From DSWT01 sp035373625 (GTDB lineage: Bacteria > Chloroflexota > Anaerolineae > B4-G1 > SLSP01), in NCBI GenBank assembly GCA_035373625.1, contig DAOSNS010000011.1:1-64000 (forward strand): DNA of 64,000 nucleotides, written 5' to 3'. This document shows, piece after piece, positions 19,131 to 27,106 of the stretch. Each line of letters begins with the position of its first letter. The first letter of the stretch is position 1. The notes beneath the pieces are model-generated. The model was not told where the DNA came from, did not search any database, and worked only from the letters and a program-made list of their open reading frames with translations. The translations under genes were made by a program, and so were the position numbers.

Positions 19131-19470
19131 GGGAACGCCAGTTCCCCGTTATGTGGAACGCCAGTTCCCCGCTCTATCCTGCTTCGAGGGGAACGCCAGT
19201 TCCCCGCCATATCCCTTTCGCTTCGAGGGGAACGCCAGTTCCCCGTTGTGGGAACGCCATTCCCCGTTAATCCCTTTCGCTTCGAGGGGAACGTCAGTTC
19301 CCCGCCATATCCCTTTCGCTTCGAGGGGAACGTCAGTTCCCCGTTGTGGAAACGCCATTCCCCGTTAATCCCTTTTGCTTCGAGGGGAACGTCAGTTCCC
19401 CGTTATGTGGAAGCCAGTTCCCCGTTGTGGAAACGTCAGTTCCCCGTTGTTGTGGAACGCCAGTTCCCCG
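19131..19470. repeat. Array of about twelve GGGGAAC/GTTCCCC palindromes
   Basis: Between the divergent regulator and nadD genes, about a dozen short hairpins of the form GGGGAACGYCAGTTCCCC follow one another, some shortened to GGAACGCCATTCC. Most are preceded by CTTCGA and separated by CCATATCCCTTTCG or CGTTGTGG. A 98-base higher-order unit (19206-19303) is duplicated head to tail (19304-19401). The core equals the palindrome inside the MITE-like element at 52856 and 56554. It ends 17 bases before the nadD -35 box. Confidence 0.9.
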
Positions 19471-19487
19471 CTATATCCCTTTGTGTG

Positions 19488-19515
19488 TTGCGCACCGGGC
19501 AAGAATGAGTATACT
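19488..19515 (+). promoter_or_regulatory. nadD promoter
   Basis: TTGCGC (19488-19493), 16 bases, TATACT (19510-19515), followed by TAAATCAGT exactly as in the promoter at 1148-1175. Predicted start near 19522 leaves a leader of under 20 bases before nadD. Confidence 0.6.
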
Positions 19516-19538
19516 TAAATCAGTTAAACGTCAATCAG

Positions 19539-20159
19539 GTGGAGTCAGCTATAGATTTCAAATCTCGTTTTGGCATCTACGGCGGTTCCTTCGATCCGCC
19601 GCACTATGGGCACCTGGCGCTGGCAGAAACGGCGCGCGTGCAATTACACCTCGACAGTGTACTCTTTGTTCCGGCAGGTGAACCGCCCCACAAGCGCGAC
19701 CGGCTTCTATCACCCGCCGAAGATCGCGCCGCGATGACCGCCGCCGCCATCGCCGATAACCCTGCCTTTATGCTCTCCCGCGTGGACCTCGACCGGCCTG
19801 GCCCACATTATACCGTGGATATGCTGGCACAGCTGCGTGTGCAATACCCGGATACCGACACCTGGTTCCTGTTGCTGGGTGAGGATTCACTGCATGACCT
19901 GCCCACGTGGTACAACCCGCAGGGCATCCTCGAACAGGCGTATCTGGCGGTTATGCCGCGCCTGAGCAAACGGGCAGATCTGGCAGAGCTTACGGCAATC
20001 CTGCCCGCCCTGGCCGAAAAACTGACCTGGCTGGACATCCCGCCGATCAACTTCTCCTCCACCGACCTGCGTCGCCGTGTCCGCGAAGGTCTCCCGTTGC
20101 GTTACCTCGTCCCTCCCGCCGTCGAAACCTACATCCACATCCACGGGTTATACCGGTGA
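19539..20159 (+). CDS. nadD: Nicotinate-nucleotide adenylyltransferase
   Basis: A 206-residue cytoplasmic enzyme that adenylates nicotinate mononucleotide with ATP to give deamido-NAD in NAD synthesis. The nucleotidyltransferase signature GIYGGSFDPPHYGHL is at residues 12-26 and the ATP-binding FSSTDLRRRV is near 173, as in NadD. Length is normal. GTG 19539 is the only usable start before the signature, but no SD is correctly placed; an AGGTGGAG run overlaps the GTG itself and would suit a start a few bases downstream, where only ATA is available. Translation may therefore depend on the short leader from the adjacent promoter. Confidence 0.93.
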   Translation: MESAIDFKSRFGIYGGSFDPPHYGHLALAETARVQLHLDSVLFVPAGEPPHKRDRLLSPAEDRAAMTAAAIADNPAFMLSRVDLDRPGPHYTVDMLAQLRVQYPDTDTWFLLLGEDSLHDLPTWYNPQGILEQAYLAVMPRLSKRADLAELTAILPALAEKLTWLDIPPINFSSTDLRRRVREGLPLRYLVPPAVETYIHIHGLYR

Positions 20160-20367
20160 ATGGGGAATTGAGGATGGAGAATGGAGACCGGAGAATCAGT
20201 GGATGTTCCCCTACTCCCCACCCCGTACTCCTTACCTATTTCTCATTCCCCGTCTTTGTGGTACATTTGAGAAAATCTGCGGCGACCAGCGCATCCATAC
20301 TTTTGCAATTCGCCGATTTGCTGATTCGCCGATTCTTAGATTCACACTGCGAGGGAGATCGAACAAA
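20160..20367. other. Gene-free spacer with degenerate ATTCGCC repeats
   Basis: The 208 bases between nadD and the double binding protein contain GGAGAATGGAGA-type purine repeats (about 20170-20200) and, at 20306-20345, a degenerate run of GATTYGCC units resembling 2283-2369. Apart from the GAGGGAG ribosome site at 20351 nothing else is evident. Confidence 0.5.
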
Positions 20368-22071
20368 ATGCGCCGTTTTTGGCTCTTGCTGTTACTTGTG
20401 ACACTGCTGAGCGGTTGTTCGGAAGTGGAAGACTTGCTCGGCCTGGTCGTCCAACCAAAGGAAGAAGCAACCTTACCATCGGCGTACATCGCCCCCACGC
20501 CGGAAGCGACATTTCCGGCCGAGATGACCACGATGGCGCGCATCCTTGCGCGCGGGGAGATGGTGGTGGGCGTACGCTACGATTTGGAGCCGTTCTCCTA
20601 CATCACCGCCAACAGCGAACTGGCCGGCCTGGAGATTGACCTGGCCCATGAGTTGGCCCGTCGGTGGCTTGGCAATCCCGACGCGGTGCGATTCCGTCAG
20701 GTGCGCTCCGATTCTGCCTTGCAACATCTCGCCAACGGTACGGTGGATATTGTTCTGGCGGGCGTCATCCACATGCAGGAACTGGAGGCGCAGGCAGACT
20801 TCAGCCCGGCGTATTTCATGGATGGCATCGCTTACCTGACCTTCCCCGATGTCGGTATTCAGGACCTTGCCGGATTGCAAAACCGCAAGATCGGTGTGGT
20901 GTCATGGACCGGCAGCCGCGCCGCCATCGCTGCGACCCTGCCAGTCTCGCCGACTTTCGTGGCCTACGACAACTTCTTCGACGCCATCGAGGCCCTGCGC
21001 ACCCGTCAGATTGATGTCTACGGCGATATGCGCCACCGTCTGGAACGCGCCCGACGCCTGGTCACCGGCTCGGTAGTGGCCCTGCAAACGACATCCGAAC
21101 CGGTGGCCCTGGCTTACCGGCAGAATGACCCCTTTTTCGCTAACCTCGTGACGTTCACATTCCAGGACATGACCGCCGATGGCACACTCGACGCCCTCTA
21201 CGGTCGCTGGCTGCCGGGCGTTTCACCGCCCCGTCCTAAATTGCTGTCCGGGAGCGCGCCGACACCTGCGCCGGCCGAAACCCCACAACAACTCTCATCG
21301 TTGGACGTGCTCGCGCGCATCCGTGGGCGGGGCAAGTTGGCCCTGGGATACTTCGTGGACCGTTGGCCCTACAGCGCCAATCGCGCCGACGGCGTCCCCA
21401 CGGGCTTCGAGGTACGGCTGGTAGAACGCATCGCCGAACGCTGGTTGGGCAGTCGTCAAGCCATCAACTTCGTCCCCGTGACCGAAGCCGATGGCCTGAA
21501 AAAACTCCTGGAGGGAGAAGTGGATATGCTCGTGGGCAACTGGCTGCAAACACGGGAGATCGAGTTACAGGCCGATTTCTCTGTTGAGATTCTGGATGAC
21601 GGCGTCAGCATCTTCTCCCTGGCCGCCGCACCGGTAAGCGATCTTGCCGCCTTGAACGGTCGTGCGGTCGGTGTCCTGGCCGGCTCAGAGGGCGAACGTG
21701 CGTTACCCGGTATAGCCCAGGCCGCCGGTGTCGGCATCTCCACGGTGCGCTACCCGGACGTGGAAACGGCGCTGGCGGGCCTGAACCGGGGCGAAGTTGC
21801 CGCGATTGTCTCCGAACGGCGCGCCTGGCTACAAATCCAATTCACACAGCCAGGCTACGTGGTCACCGATCAACGTTACACCCACCGCCCGGTCGCCATC
21901 ATTCTGCCTCAGGGGGATTCCAATTATCGTGATTTGGTAGACCTGACACTGGCGGCGTTGCAGGCTGACGGTACCTATCAAGAACTATACAGCCTGTGGT
22001 TCGATGATCCTGTGCCGACCCTGACGGTCTGGCCTGGGCATCCGGCCGTCCCATTGGTGATTATGCAATAG
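20368..22071 (+). CDS. Lipoprotein with two tandem amino-acid-type binding domains (SBP_bac_3)
   Basis: A 567-residue lipoprotein: positively charged MRRFW, hydrophobic stretch and lipobox LLSGC (Cys17). Two family-3 extracellular binding domains follow. Domain 1 (about 60-290) opens with ARILARGEMVVGVRYDLEPFSYI and domain 2 (about 310-560) with LARIRGRGKLALGYFVDRWPYS. Both have the GLEIDLAHELARRWLG-like hinge and a terminal ALYGRW / LYSLWF helix. They are diverged copies of one ancestor. No permease or ATPase gene adjoins, so it may act as a sensor or serve a distant transporter. ATG 20368 is preceded by GAGGGAG; the longer upstream open frame runs through repeats. Confidence 0.85.
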   Translation: MRRFWLLLLLVTLLSGCSEVEDLLGLVVQPKEEATLPSAYIAPTPEATFPAEMTTMARILARGEMVVGVRYDLEPFSYITANSELAGLEIDLAHELARRWLGNPDAVRFRQVRSDSALQHLANGTVDIVLAGVIHMQELEAQADFSPAYFMDGIAYLTFPDVGIQDLAGLQNRKIGVVSWTGSRAAIAATLPVSPTFVAYDNFFDAIEALRTRQIDVYGDMRHRLERARRLVTGSVVALQTTSEPVALAYRQNDPFFANLVTFTFQDMTADGTLDALYGRWLPGVSPPRPKLLSGSAPTPAPAETPQQLSSLDVLARIRGRGKLALGYFVDRWPYSANRADGVPTGFEVRLVERIAERWLGSRQAINFVPVTEADGLKKLLEGEVDMLVGNWLQTREIELQADFSVEILDDGVSIFSLAAAPVSDLAALNGRAVGVLAGSEGERALPGIAQAAGVGISTVRYPDVETALAGLNRGEVAAIVSERRAWLQIQFTQPGYVVTDQRYTHRPVAIILPQGDSNYRDLVDLTLAALQADGTYQELYSLWFDDPVPTLTVWPGHPAVPLVIMQ

Positions 22072-22097
22072 CCTGTCGGTCCTTGAGTCAATGCTTA

Positions 22098-22125
22098 TTG
22101 CTCACTGCAAAAACTTGCCTATAAT
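22098..22125 (+). promoter_or_regulatory. Promoter of the S1 gene
   Basis: TTGCTC (22098-22103), 16-base spacer, perfect TATAAT (22120-22125), 37 bases before the start codon. Confidence 0.65.
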
Positions 22126-22161
22126 AGTAAGTAGAATCTATCACGCCCAGGAGAAACCCTT

Positions 22162-23346
22162 ATGATGAATACCGCCTCTGAGGTAGGCGCGGAGCAGGAT
22201 GTCATGGCGTCACTGTTGGACCAGTATCTGGAAACCAATGAGTGTCGCCGTGGCGATGTGGTCGAAGGCGTCATTGCATCCATCAATGACAAAACGATCC
22301 TCATAGACATCGGAGGCAAAGCGGACGCCATTGTTCACCCTCGAGAAGTCGAGAAAATGATGCCCAGAGAATTAAGCGCCCTCAAGCCGGGTCAGGGCGT
22401 AAGTGTCTACATCCTCGATCAAGGCGAAGATGATGGCACAATGGTGGTATCCCTGGCCCGTGCGGCGCAACAGAACGACTGGGATCGTGCGCGCAAGCTG
22501 TTGCGAACCGAAGAAGTCGTCCCTCTCCCCGTTGTAGATACCAACAAAGGCGGTGTAATCGTGCGCCTGGGCCGCCTGAGGGGGTTTGTGCCCGGTTCGC
22601 AATTGCTGCCCTGGCATTCTCAGCGCAGTGATTCCGAATCGGAAGACCGCTGGGAGCCGTTGCTGGGGGAGACGCTGATGTTGCGTGTGATCGAGGTCAC
22701 CCCGGAGCGCAACCGGCTCATCCTTTCCGAGCGCCACGCCGCCGATAGTAAAGCCGCCAAGCGCAGAATTCTGGAAAAGCTGAAGGTCGGCTCGGTTGCG
22801 CGGGGCACGGTCAGCAATGTCGTCCCCTTCGGCGCGTTTGTGAACGTCAACGGTGTGGACGGCTTGCTGCACATCTCGGAGCTTTCCTGGAAGCGCGTCG
22901 TCAGGCCACAGGAATATGTCCAGGTAGGCCAGGAGATTGACGTTTACATTCTCGATGTGGATCTGGAGCAAGAGCGGCTGGGGTTGAGCCTGAAACGTCT
23001 CACCCCCGATCCCTGGGAAAGCGTGGGCGATACCTACCAGGAAGGGCAATTGGTTGAAGCAACGATCGTGAATTTGACCTCATTTGGGGCGTTTGCGGCG
23101 TTGGTTGATAAACCCGAAATCGAAGGGTTGATTCATATCTCAGAGCTGGCCGACCATCAAGTCACGCGCCCCCAAGAGGTCGTCAAACTTGGTGAGCAGT
23201 ACATGTTGAAGATCATCTCCTTGCAACCAGAAGAACGCCGCATCGCCTTCAGCCTGAAGCGGGCGCAGCCTGAGAGCGCGCCGCAACCAGCGGAGACAGA
23301 AAGTTCAGACGCGATTGCCATTGAAACCGGGCAAGAAACCGCTTGA
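22162..23346 (+). CDS. rpsA: Ribosomal protein S1-like protein, four S1 domains
   Basis: A 394-residue RNA-binding protein with four S1 OB-fold domains at about 34-103, 120-190, 207-276 and 293-365, each opening with a G-x-V-x-x-V block (for example GDVVEGVIASINDKTILIDIGGKADAIV and GSVARGTVSNVVPFGAFVNV) and ending in LSxxR/LSLKR. Four-domain S1 is usual outside proteobacteria; it helps the 30S subunit hold mRNA leaders. The C-terminal 25 residues are acidic. ATG 22162 is seven bases after AGGAGA (an ATG also follows at 22165). It has its own promoter and a strong terminator, so it is monocistronic. Confidence 0.88.
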   Translation: MMNTASEVGAEQDVMASLLDQYLETNECRRGDVVEGVIASINDKTILIDIGGKADAIVHPREVEKMMPRELSALKPGQGVSVYILDQGEDDGTMVVSLARAAQQNDWDRARKLLRTEEVVPLPVVDTNKGGVIVRLGRLRGFVPGSQLLPWHSQRSDSESEDRWEPLLGETLMLRVIEVTPERNRLILSERHAADSKAAKRRILEKLKVGSVARGTVSNVVPFGAFVNVNGVDGLLHISELSWKRVVRPQEYVQVGQEIDVYILDVDLEQERLGLSLKRLTPDPWESVGDTYQEGQLVEATIVNLTSFGAFAALVDKPEIEGLIHISELADHQVTRPQEVVKLGEQYMLKIISLQPEERRIAFSLKRAQPESAPQPAETESSDAIAIETGQETA

Positions 23347-23416
23347 CTTCGCCCATCACATCGTAGAGGCTTTGCTGTGTGGTGTTCGGCAAGCCAGACA
23401 GCAAAGATATAGAAAG

Positions 23417-23444
23417 GTCCCGGTCACTTTGCCGGGGCTTTTTT
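23417..23444 (+). terminator. Rho-independent terminator of the S1 gene
   Basis: GTCCCGG / CCGGGGC (one G-T pair) around an eight-base loop, followed directly by TTTTTT (23439-23444). Confidence 0.85.
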
Positions 23445-23479
23445 GTGAGGGAATGTCTGTTGTTCTGAGCTGAAGGGCC

Positions 23480-24031
23480 ATGAACGAGACCCCGCTCTAC
23501 CAGATTGCATGTCCCAATTGTCATGCATCGCTCGACCTGCACCGAAAAAGTGCCGACGGTACTTATGTGCACTGCGAGGCATGTGGCAGTGAGTTCATGC
23601 TCAAAGGCCACCTGTGTCCCTATTGCGGGACTTACCACGAGCAAGAAGTAGGGTTTTGCCATCAGTGCGGCGCCGGCCTGATGCGACGCTGCCCAAAATG
23701 TGATACCGTCAACTGGATCGGCAACGAGTATTGTACGCACTGCGGCACGTCCCTCGACATCCTTGAACTCATTGTGCAGCGCTATATCCAAGACGTAGAA
23801 GACCACCTCTATGTGCGGATGGATGAGGCGGAGCGGCTCAAAGCCGAAGAAATGGCGGCTTCGCAGGCGCGCATGGAGCGCATGTTGGCCGAGGAACGCG
23901 AATTTCAGGCGGCCATCCATCAGCGGCTGCTGGAACAAAAACTCCAGGAGCAGAAAATTCTTAAGATTGCCCTGAGCGTGGCCGCCGTCTTGTTTGTCGT
24001 GTTCGTCATTGTTGCGTTGCTGATGTCGTAA
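23480..24031 (+). CDS. Membrane-anchored multi-zinc-ribbon protein
   Basis: A 183-residue protein with six CxxC knuckles in its first 90 residues (CPNC, CEAC, CPYC, CHQC, CPKC, CTHC), which pair into three zinc ribbons of the DZANK type. A charged helical stretch (about 115-160, rich in Glu/Ala/Arg, probably coiled coil) leads to one C-terminal membrane helix (about 162-181). The ribbons should face the cytoplasm and act in protein or nucleic-acid contacts; the exact role is unknown. It ends 31 bases before amrS and could be co-transcribed with the AmmeMemoRadiSam genes. Confidence 0.75.
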   Translation: MNETPLYQIACPNCHASLDLHRKSADGTYVHCEACGSEFMLKGHLCPYCGTYHEQEVGFCHQCGAGLMRRCPKCDTVNWIGNEYCTHCGTSLDILELIVQRYIQDVEDHLYVRMDEAERLKAEEMAASQARMERMLAEEREFQAAIHQRLLEQKLQEQKILKIALSVAAVLFVVFVIVALLMS

Positions 24032-24062
24032 CTTCAGGCCCCGATTTAAGGAGGAAATTGCC

Positions 24063-25085
24063 GTGTTCAAAGAAGCCGAACTGGTACGTACCTTGAAGGA
24101 TCAAACCGTGCAGTGCCGTGTGTGCGAGCATTACTGCACGCTGCACCCCGGCGAATGGGGCAAGTGCGGGGTGCGCGTCAACCGGGATGGGAAAATCTAC
24201 TCGGCCGTCTACGGCAACGCCGTGGCGGCGCACGTGGATCCCATCGAAAAGAAACCCCTGTTTCACTTCCTCCCCGGCAGTAAAGCCTTTTCCATCGGCA
24301 CGTATGGCTGCAACATGCGCTGCCGCTGGTGCCAGAACTGGCAGATTTCCCAGGTCAGACAGGTGGAGGAAGAACACACACCGCTCAGGGAAGCGCTCTT
24401 GCCGGAAGCCATCGTCGAGATCGCCCGTCGCCAACACAGCGAATCCATCGCCTACACTTACAATGAACCGACGGTTTTCTTTGAGTACACCTATGACACC
24501 GCCAAACTGGCCCACGAGCACGGCATCAAAAACGTCTACGTTTCCAATGGCTTTATGTCGCCGGAGACACTCGAACGCCTGACGCCGTATCTGGACGCCA
24601 TCAACGTAGACCTCAAGGGCTTCACGAATATGTTGTATGAGCAGTACTCCGGAGCGCGGCTCGAACCGGTCAAGCGCAACATCGCCACGATGGTCCGCGA
24701 GACCAACATCTGGGTGGAGGTCACGACGTTGGTCATCCCCGGTCTCAACGATTCCGATGCGGAGCTGCAAGCCGCGGCGGAGTGGCTGGCTTCGGTGAGC
24801 ACGGACATCCCCTGGCACCTCAGCGCTTTCCATCCCGACTACCAGATGCTGGATCGTCCATCCACGAGCATCACCACCCTGGAACGCGCCTACGCCATCG
24901 GCAAGGCCGCCGGCCTTAAATTCATCTACCTGGGCAACGTACTTGACCCGGAGCGCGAAACCACCTTTTGCCCTGTCTGCGGCGAGACACTCATTCAGCG
25001 GTATGGCTACAACGTTCGTCCACGTTGGCCAACGCCGGGCGTGTGTCCAAAATGCAACACTCACCTCCCCGGCGTCTGGCACTAA
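24063..25085 (+). CDS. amrS: AmmeMemoRadiSam system radical SAM enzyme
   Basis: A 340-residue radical SAM protein related to pyruvate-formate-lyase activases. The cluster-binding CNMRCRWC (Cys83, Cys87, Cys90) binds the [4Fe-4S] used to split S-adenosylmethionine. An N-terminal Cys set (CRVCEHYCTLHPGEWGKC) and a C-terminal rubredoxin-like pair of knuckles (CPVCGE and CPKCNTH) frame the barrel, as in the AmrS family. Its substrate is unknown. It leads the conserved three-gene set with the MEMO-like and AMMECR1-like genes that follow. GTG 24063 has AAGGAGG eight bases upstream. Confidence 0.92.
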   Translation: MFKEAELVRTLKDQTVQCRVCEHYCTLHPGEWGKCGVRVNRDGKIYSAVYGNAVAAHVDPIEKKPLFHFLPGSKAFSIGTYGCNMRCRWCQNWQISQVRQVEEEHTPLREALLPEAIVEIARRQHSESIAYTYNEPTVFFEYTYDTAKLAHEHGIKNVYVSNGFMSPETLERLTPYLDAINVDLKGFTNMLYEQYSGARLEPVKRNIATMVRETNIWVEVTTLVIPGLNDSDAELQAAAEWLASVSTDIPWHLSAFHPDYQMLDRPSTSITTLERAYAIGKAAGLKFIYLGNVLDPERETTFCPVCGETLIQRYGYNVRPRWPTPGVCPKCNTHLPGVWH

Positions 25086-25140
25086 CCATCTCTACTCCCA
25101 AATCCCTGATCCATGATTACTCATTTCAAGGAGGTTGACT

Positions 25141-25944
25141 ATGGCTAAGACAATCCGTCCTGCTGCCGTGGCAGGTATGTTTTATCCCGACGCGCCGAAC
25201 AGCTTACGCAAAGACATCGGCGATTACCTGAACAAAGCCACCCCACCGGCATTGACCAACGTGCGCGCCGTGATTGCGCCGCACGCGGGCTATGTGTATT
25301 CCGGGCCGGTAGCGGCCTATGCCTACAAAGTGCTGGCGGCACAGCCGACACCCCCTAAACGCATCTATCTGATGGGGCCATCCCATCGCGTGTGGTTTTC
25401 CGGCGTCGCGTTGGCAGATTACACCGCCTTTAACACCCCGCTGGGCAATCACCCGCTCGATGTGGAGAAAATCGAGACGCTGGCGGCATCCGGCGATCCC
25501 TTTGCTGTACGCAATGCGCCGCACGCACCGGAGCACTGCCTCGAAGTGCATATCCCCTTCCTGCAAGTCGTTCTGCCCGAAACGCCCGTCATTCCCATAC
25601 TCTTCGGCGACGTAGACCCGGTGTTCGTTGGCGAGCGGCTGAATGTTATACTGGAACCTGAGGACTTGCTCATCGTCAGTTCTGACCTGAGCCATTATCA
25701 CGACAACCGCACGGCGCACGCCCTCGATCGGCAGTTTGTGGATGCCGTGCTGGCCGGCGATTTGCACGGCGCGGCGCGTGGCGAAGCCTGCGGACAGGCC
25801 CCGGCCATCGCGCTGATGATCATCGCTGCCAAACGCGGTTGGCGTGCGCATTTGCTTGACTATCGCACTTCCGGCGACGTGACCGGCGACACCGGCCACG
25901 TGGTCGGCTATGCGGCGATCGCTTATGTGGAGGAAACCCTATGA
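25141..25944 (+). CDS. amrB: AmmeMemoRadiSam system protein B (MEMO family)
   Basis: A 267-residue MEMO1 homologue, structurally related to class III extradiol dioxygenases. The putative metal or redox site residues are visible in PHAGYVYSG (near 43), GPSHRVWF (near 79) and CLEVHIPFLQ (near 133), and the tail DTGHVVGYAAIAY is typical. Human MEMO1 has been linked to iron binding and redox signalling; the bacterial role is unsettled. ATG 25141 lies six bases after AAGGAGG, so TTG 25135 is rejected. The stop overlaps the amrA start (ATGA). Confidence 0.92.
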   Translation: MAKTIRPAAVAGMFYPDAPNSLRKDIGDYLNKATPPALTNVRAVIAPHAGYVYSGPVAAYAYKVLAAQPTPPKRIYLMGPSHRVWFSGVALADYTAFNTPLGNHPLDVEKIETLAASGDPFAVRNAPHAPEHCLEVHIPFLQVVLPETPVIPILFGDVDPVFVGERLNVILEPEDLLIVSSDLSHYHDNRTAHALDRQFVDAVLAGDLHGAARGEACGQAPAIALMIIAAKRGWRAHLLDYRTSGDVTGDTGHVVGYAAIAYVEETL

Positions 25945-26516
25945 CAACTGCTTTGACCCCTGAAGAACGACAATACTTGTTGGCCCTGGCCCGCGAGACC
26001 ATTACCGAGGCGACGACCGGGCGCAAACCCGCCGGTGAGCGTCCCCCTGTGCCGCCACGCCTCAAGGAACCCGGCGCGGCTTTCGTGACCTTGCATACGC
26101 GGGGCGGCGAGCTGCGTGGCTGCATCGGTTCCCTGGTGGCACACCGTCCCCTCGTCGAAGATGTCCGCGAAAACGCGCTTGCCGCGGCGTTCCGCGATCC
26201 GCGTTTCCCGCCGCTGAGCGCTGCGGAGCTGAAAAACATCGTCATTGAAATCTCTGTGCTGACCCAACCGCAGCCCCTGGATTTCGACGGACCGGATGGC
26301 CTCATCCGCAAACTGCGCCCCAACGTTGACGGTGTGATCATCGAACATGGCTGGAATCGTGCGACGTTCCTGCCGCAAGTATGGGAACAATTGCCCGTGC
26401 CGGAAGAATTCCTGGCTCATCTGTGCTACAAAGCCGGGCTGCCCATCAACGCCTGGCGCTGGCCCGATCTCAAAGTCTCGATTTATCAGGTGGAAGAATT
26501 TGCGGAAGAAACGTGA
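25941..26516 (+). CDS. amrA: AmmeMemoRadiSam system protein A (AMMECR1 family)
   Basis: A 191-residue AMMECR1-domain protein. The invariant LRGCIGSL lies near 54-61 in GGELRGCIGSLVAHRPLVEDV, followed by NALAAAFRDPRFPPL and the WNRATFLPQVW block. The Cys in LRGCIG is the candidate catalytic or modified residue. Its four-base overlap with amrB indicates coupled translation and probably equal amounts. The biochemical function of the family is unknown. Confidence 0.92.
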   Translation: MTTALTPEERQYLLALARETITEATTGRKPAGERPPVPPRLKEPGAAFVTLHTRGGELRGCIGSLVAHRPLVEDVRENALAAAFRDPRFPPLSAAELKNIVIEISVLTQPQPLDFDGPDGLIRKLRPNVDGVIIEHGWNRATFLPQVWEQLPVPEEFLAHLCYKAGLPINAWRWPDLKVSIYQVEEFAEET

Positions 26517-26611
26517 GACCCCAACCGTGCAACCTTCTCTCTGTAACTGCGTAACATAAACATAGCATTACCAAATCCGATAAAAGTTCGAGCACAGAGA
26601 CGGAGGAAATA

Positions 26612-27106
26612 ATGAACACGGAAAATGAATATGTCAATGTCACACCCGAAGCGCCGCAGGTCGGCCCAAATCCGGCGCCGGTAAGTTACGCACCGCAGCC
26701 GCTTTCGCCCGCCGACGAGCGCACTTGGGCCATGCTGGCGCACCTGAGTGTCTTGCTCAACCTTGTCACCGGCTTTCTGGGGGTTGGCGCAGCCCTGTTG
26801 ATTTATCTGCTCTACAAGGATCGCTCGCGGTATGTGGCGTACCAGTCCATGCAGGCATTCCTCTTCCAGCTGATCTTCTGGGCGGGTGGGGGCGTGTTGA
26901 TTGGGCTGATGTGGGCCATCGTCGGCGCGCTGTGTGCAATCCTGGTGGGCATCTTGCTCATCCCCATTGCGGTAATTCTGACGCCGGTTTTGCTGGTCTT
27001 CCCCATCATCGCGGTTGTCTATGGCATTATCGGCAGCATTGAAACATCCAAGGGCAAGGATTTCCGCTATTGGCTGGTCAGCGAGTGGGCTTTGAGCCTG
27101 ATGTAG
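26612..27106 (+). CDS. DUF4870-domain membrane protein
   Basis: A 164-residue protein with a Pro-rich cytoplasmic N terminus (1-40) and three membrane segments (about 46-66, 84-108 and 112-138). DERTWAMLAHLSVLLN and YVAYQSMQAFLFQLIFW (the family's H/YxxQA motif) assign it to DUF4870. GGAGG lies eight bases before ATG 26612. Its last 22 bases overlap the proposed start of the next glycosyltransferase. Function unknown; unlike the short relative at 8072 it carries a soluble N-terminal tail. Confidence 0.82.
   Translation: MNTENEYVNVTPEAPQVGPNPAPVSYAPQPLSPADERTWAMLAHLSVLLNLVTGFLGVGAALLIYLLYKDRSRYVAYQSMQAFLFQLIFWAGGGVLIGLMWAIVGALCAILVGILLIPIAVILTPVLLVFPIIAVVYGIIGSIETSKGKDFRYWLVSEWALSLM

Noticed and set aside
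19064..19210. N-terminal extension of the hybrid regulator
   Set aside because: It is translated palindrome array (NGELAFPSK repeats). ATG 19063 starts directly before the binding-like domain.
19131..19470. CRISPR-like array
   Set aside because: The repeated units are themselves palindromes, their spacing varies from about 17 to 50 bases, the intervening sequences also repeat, and no cas gene is present.
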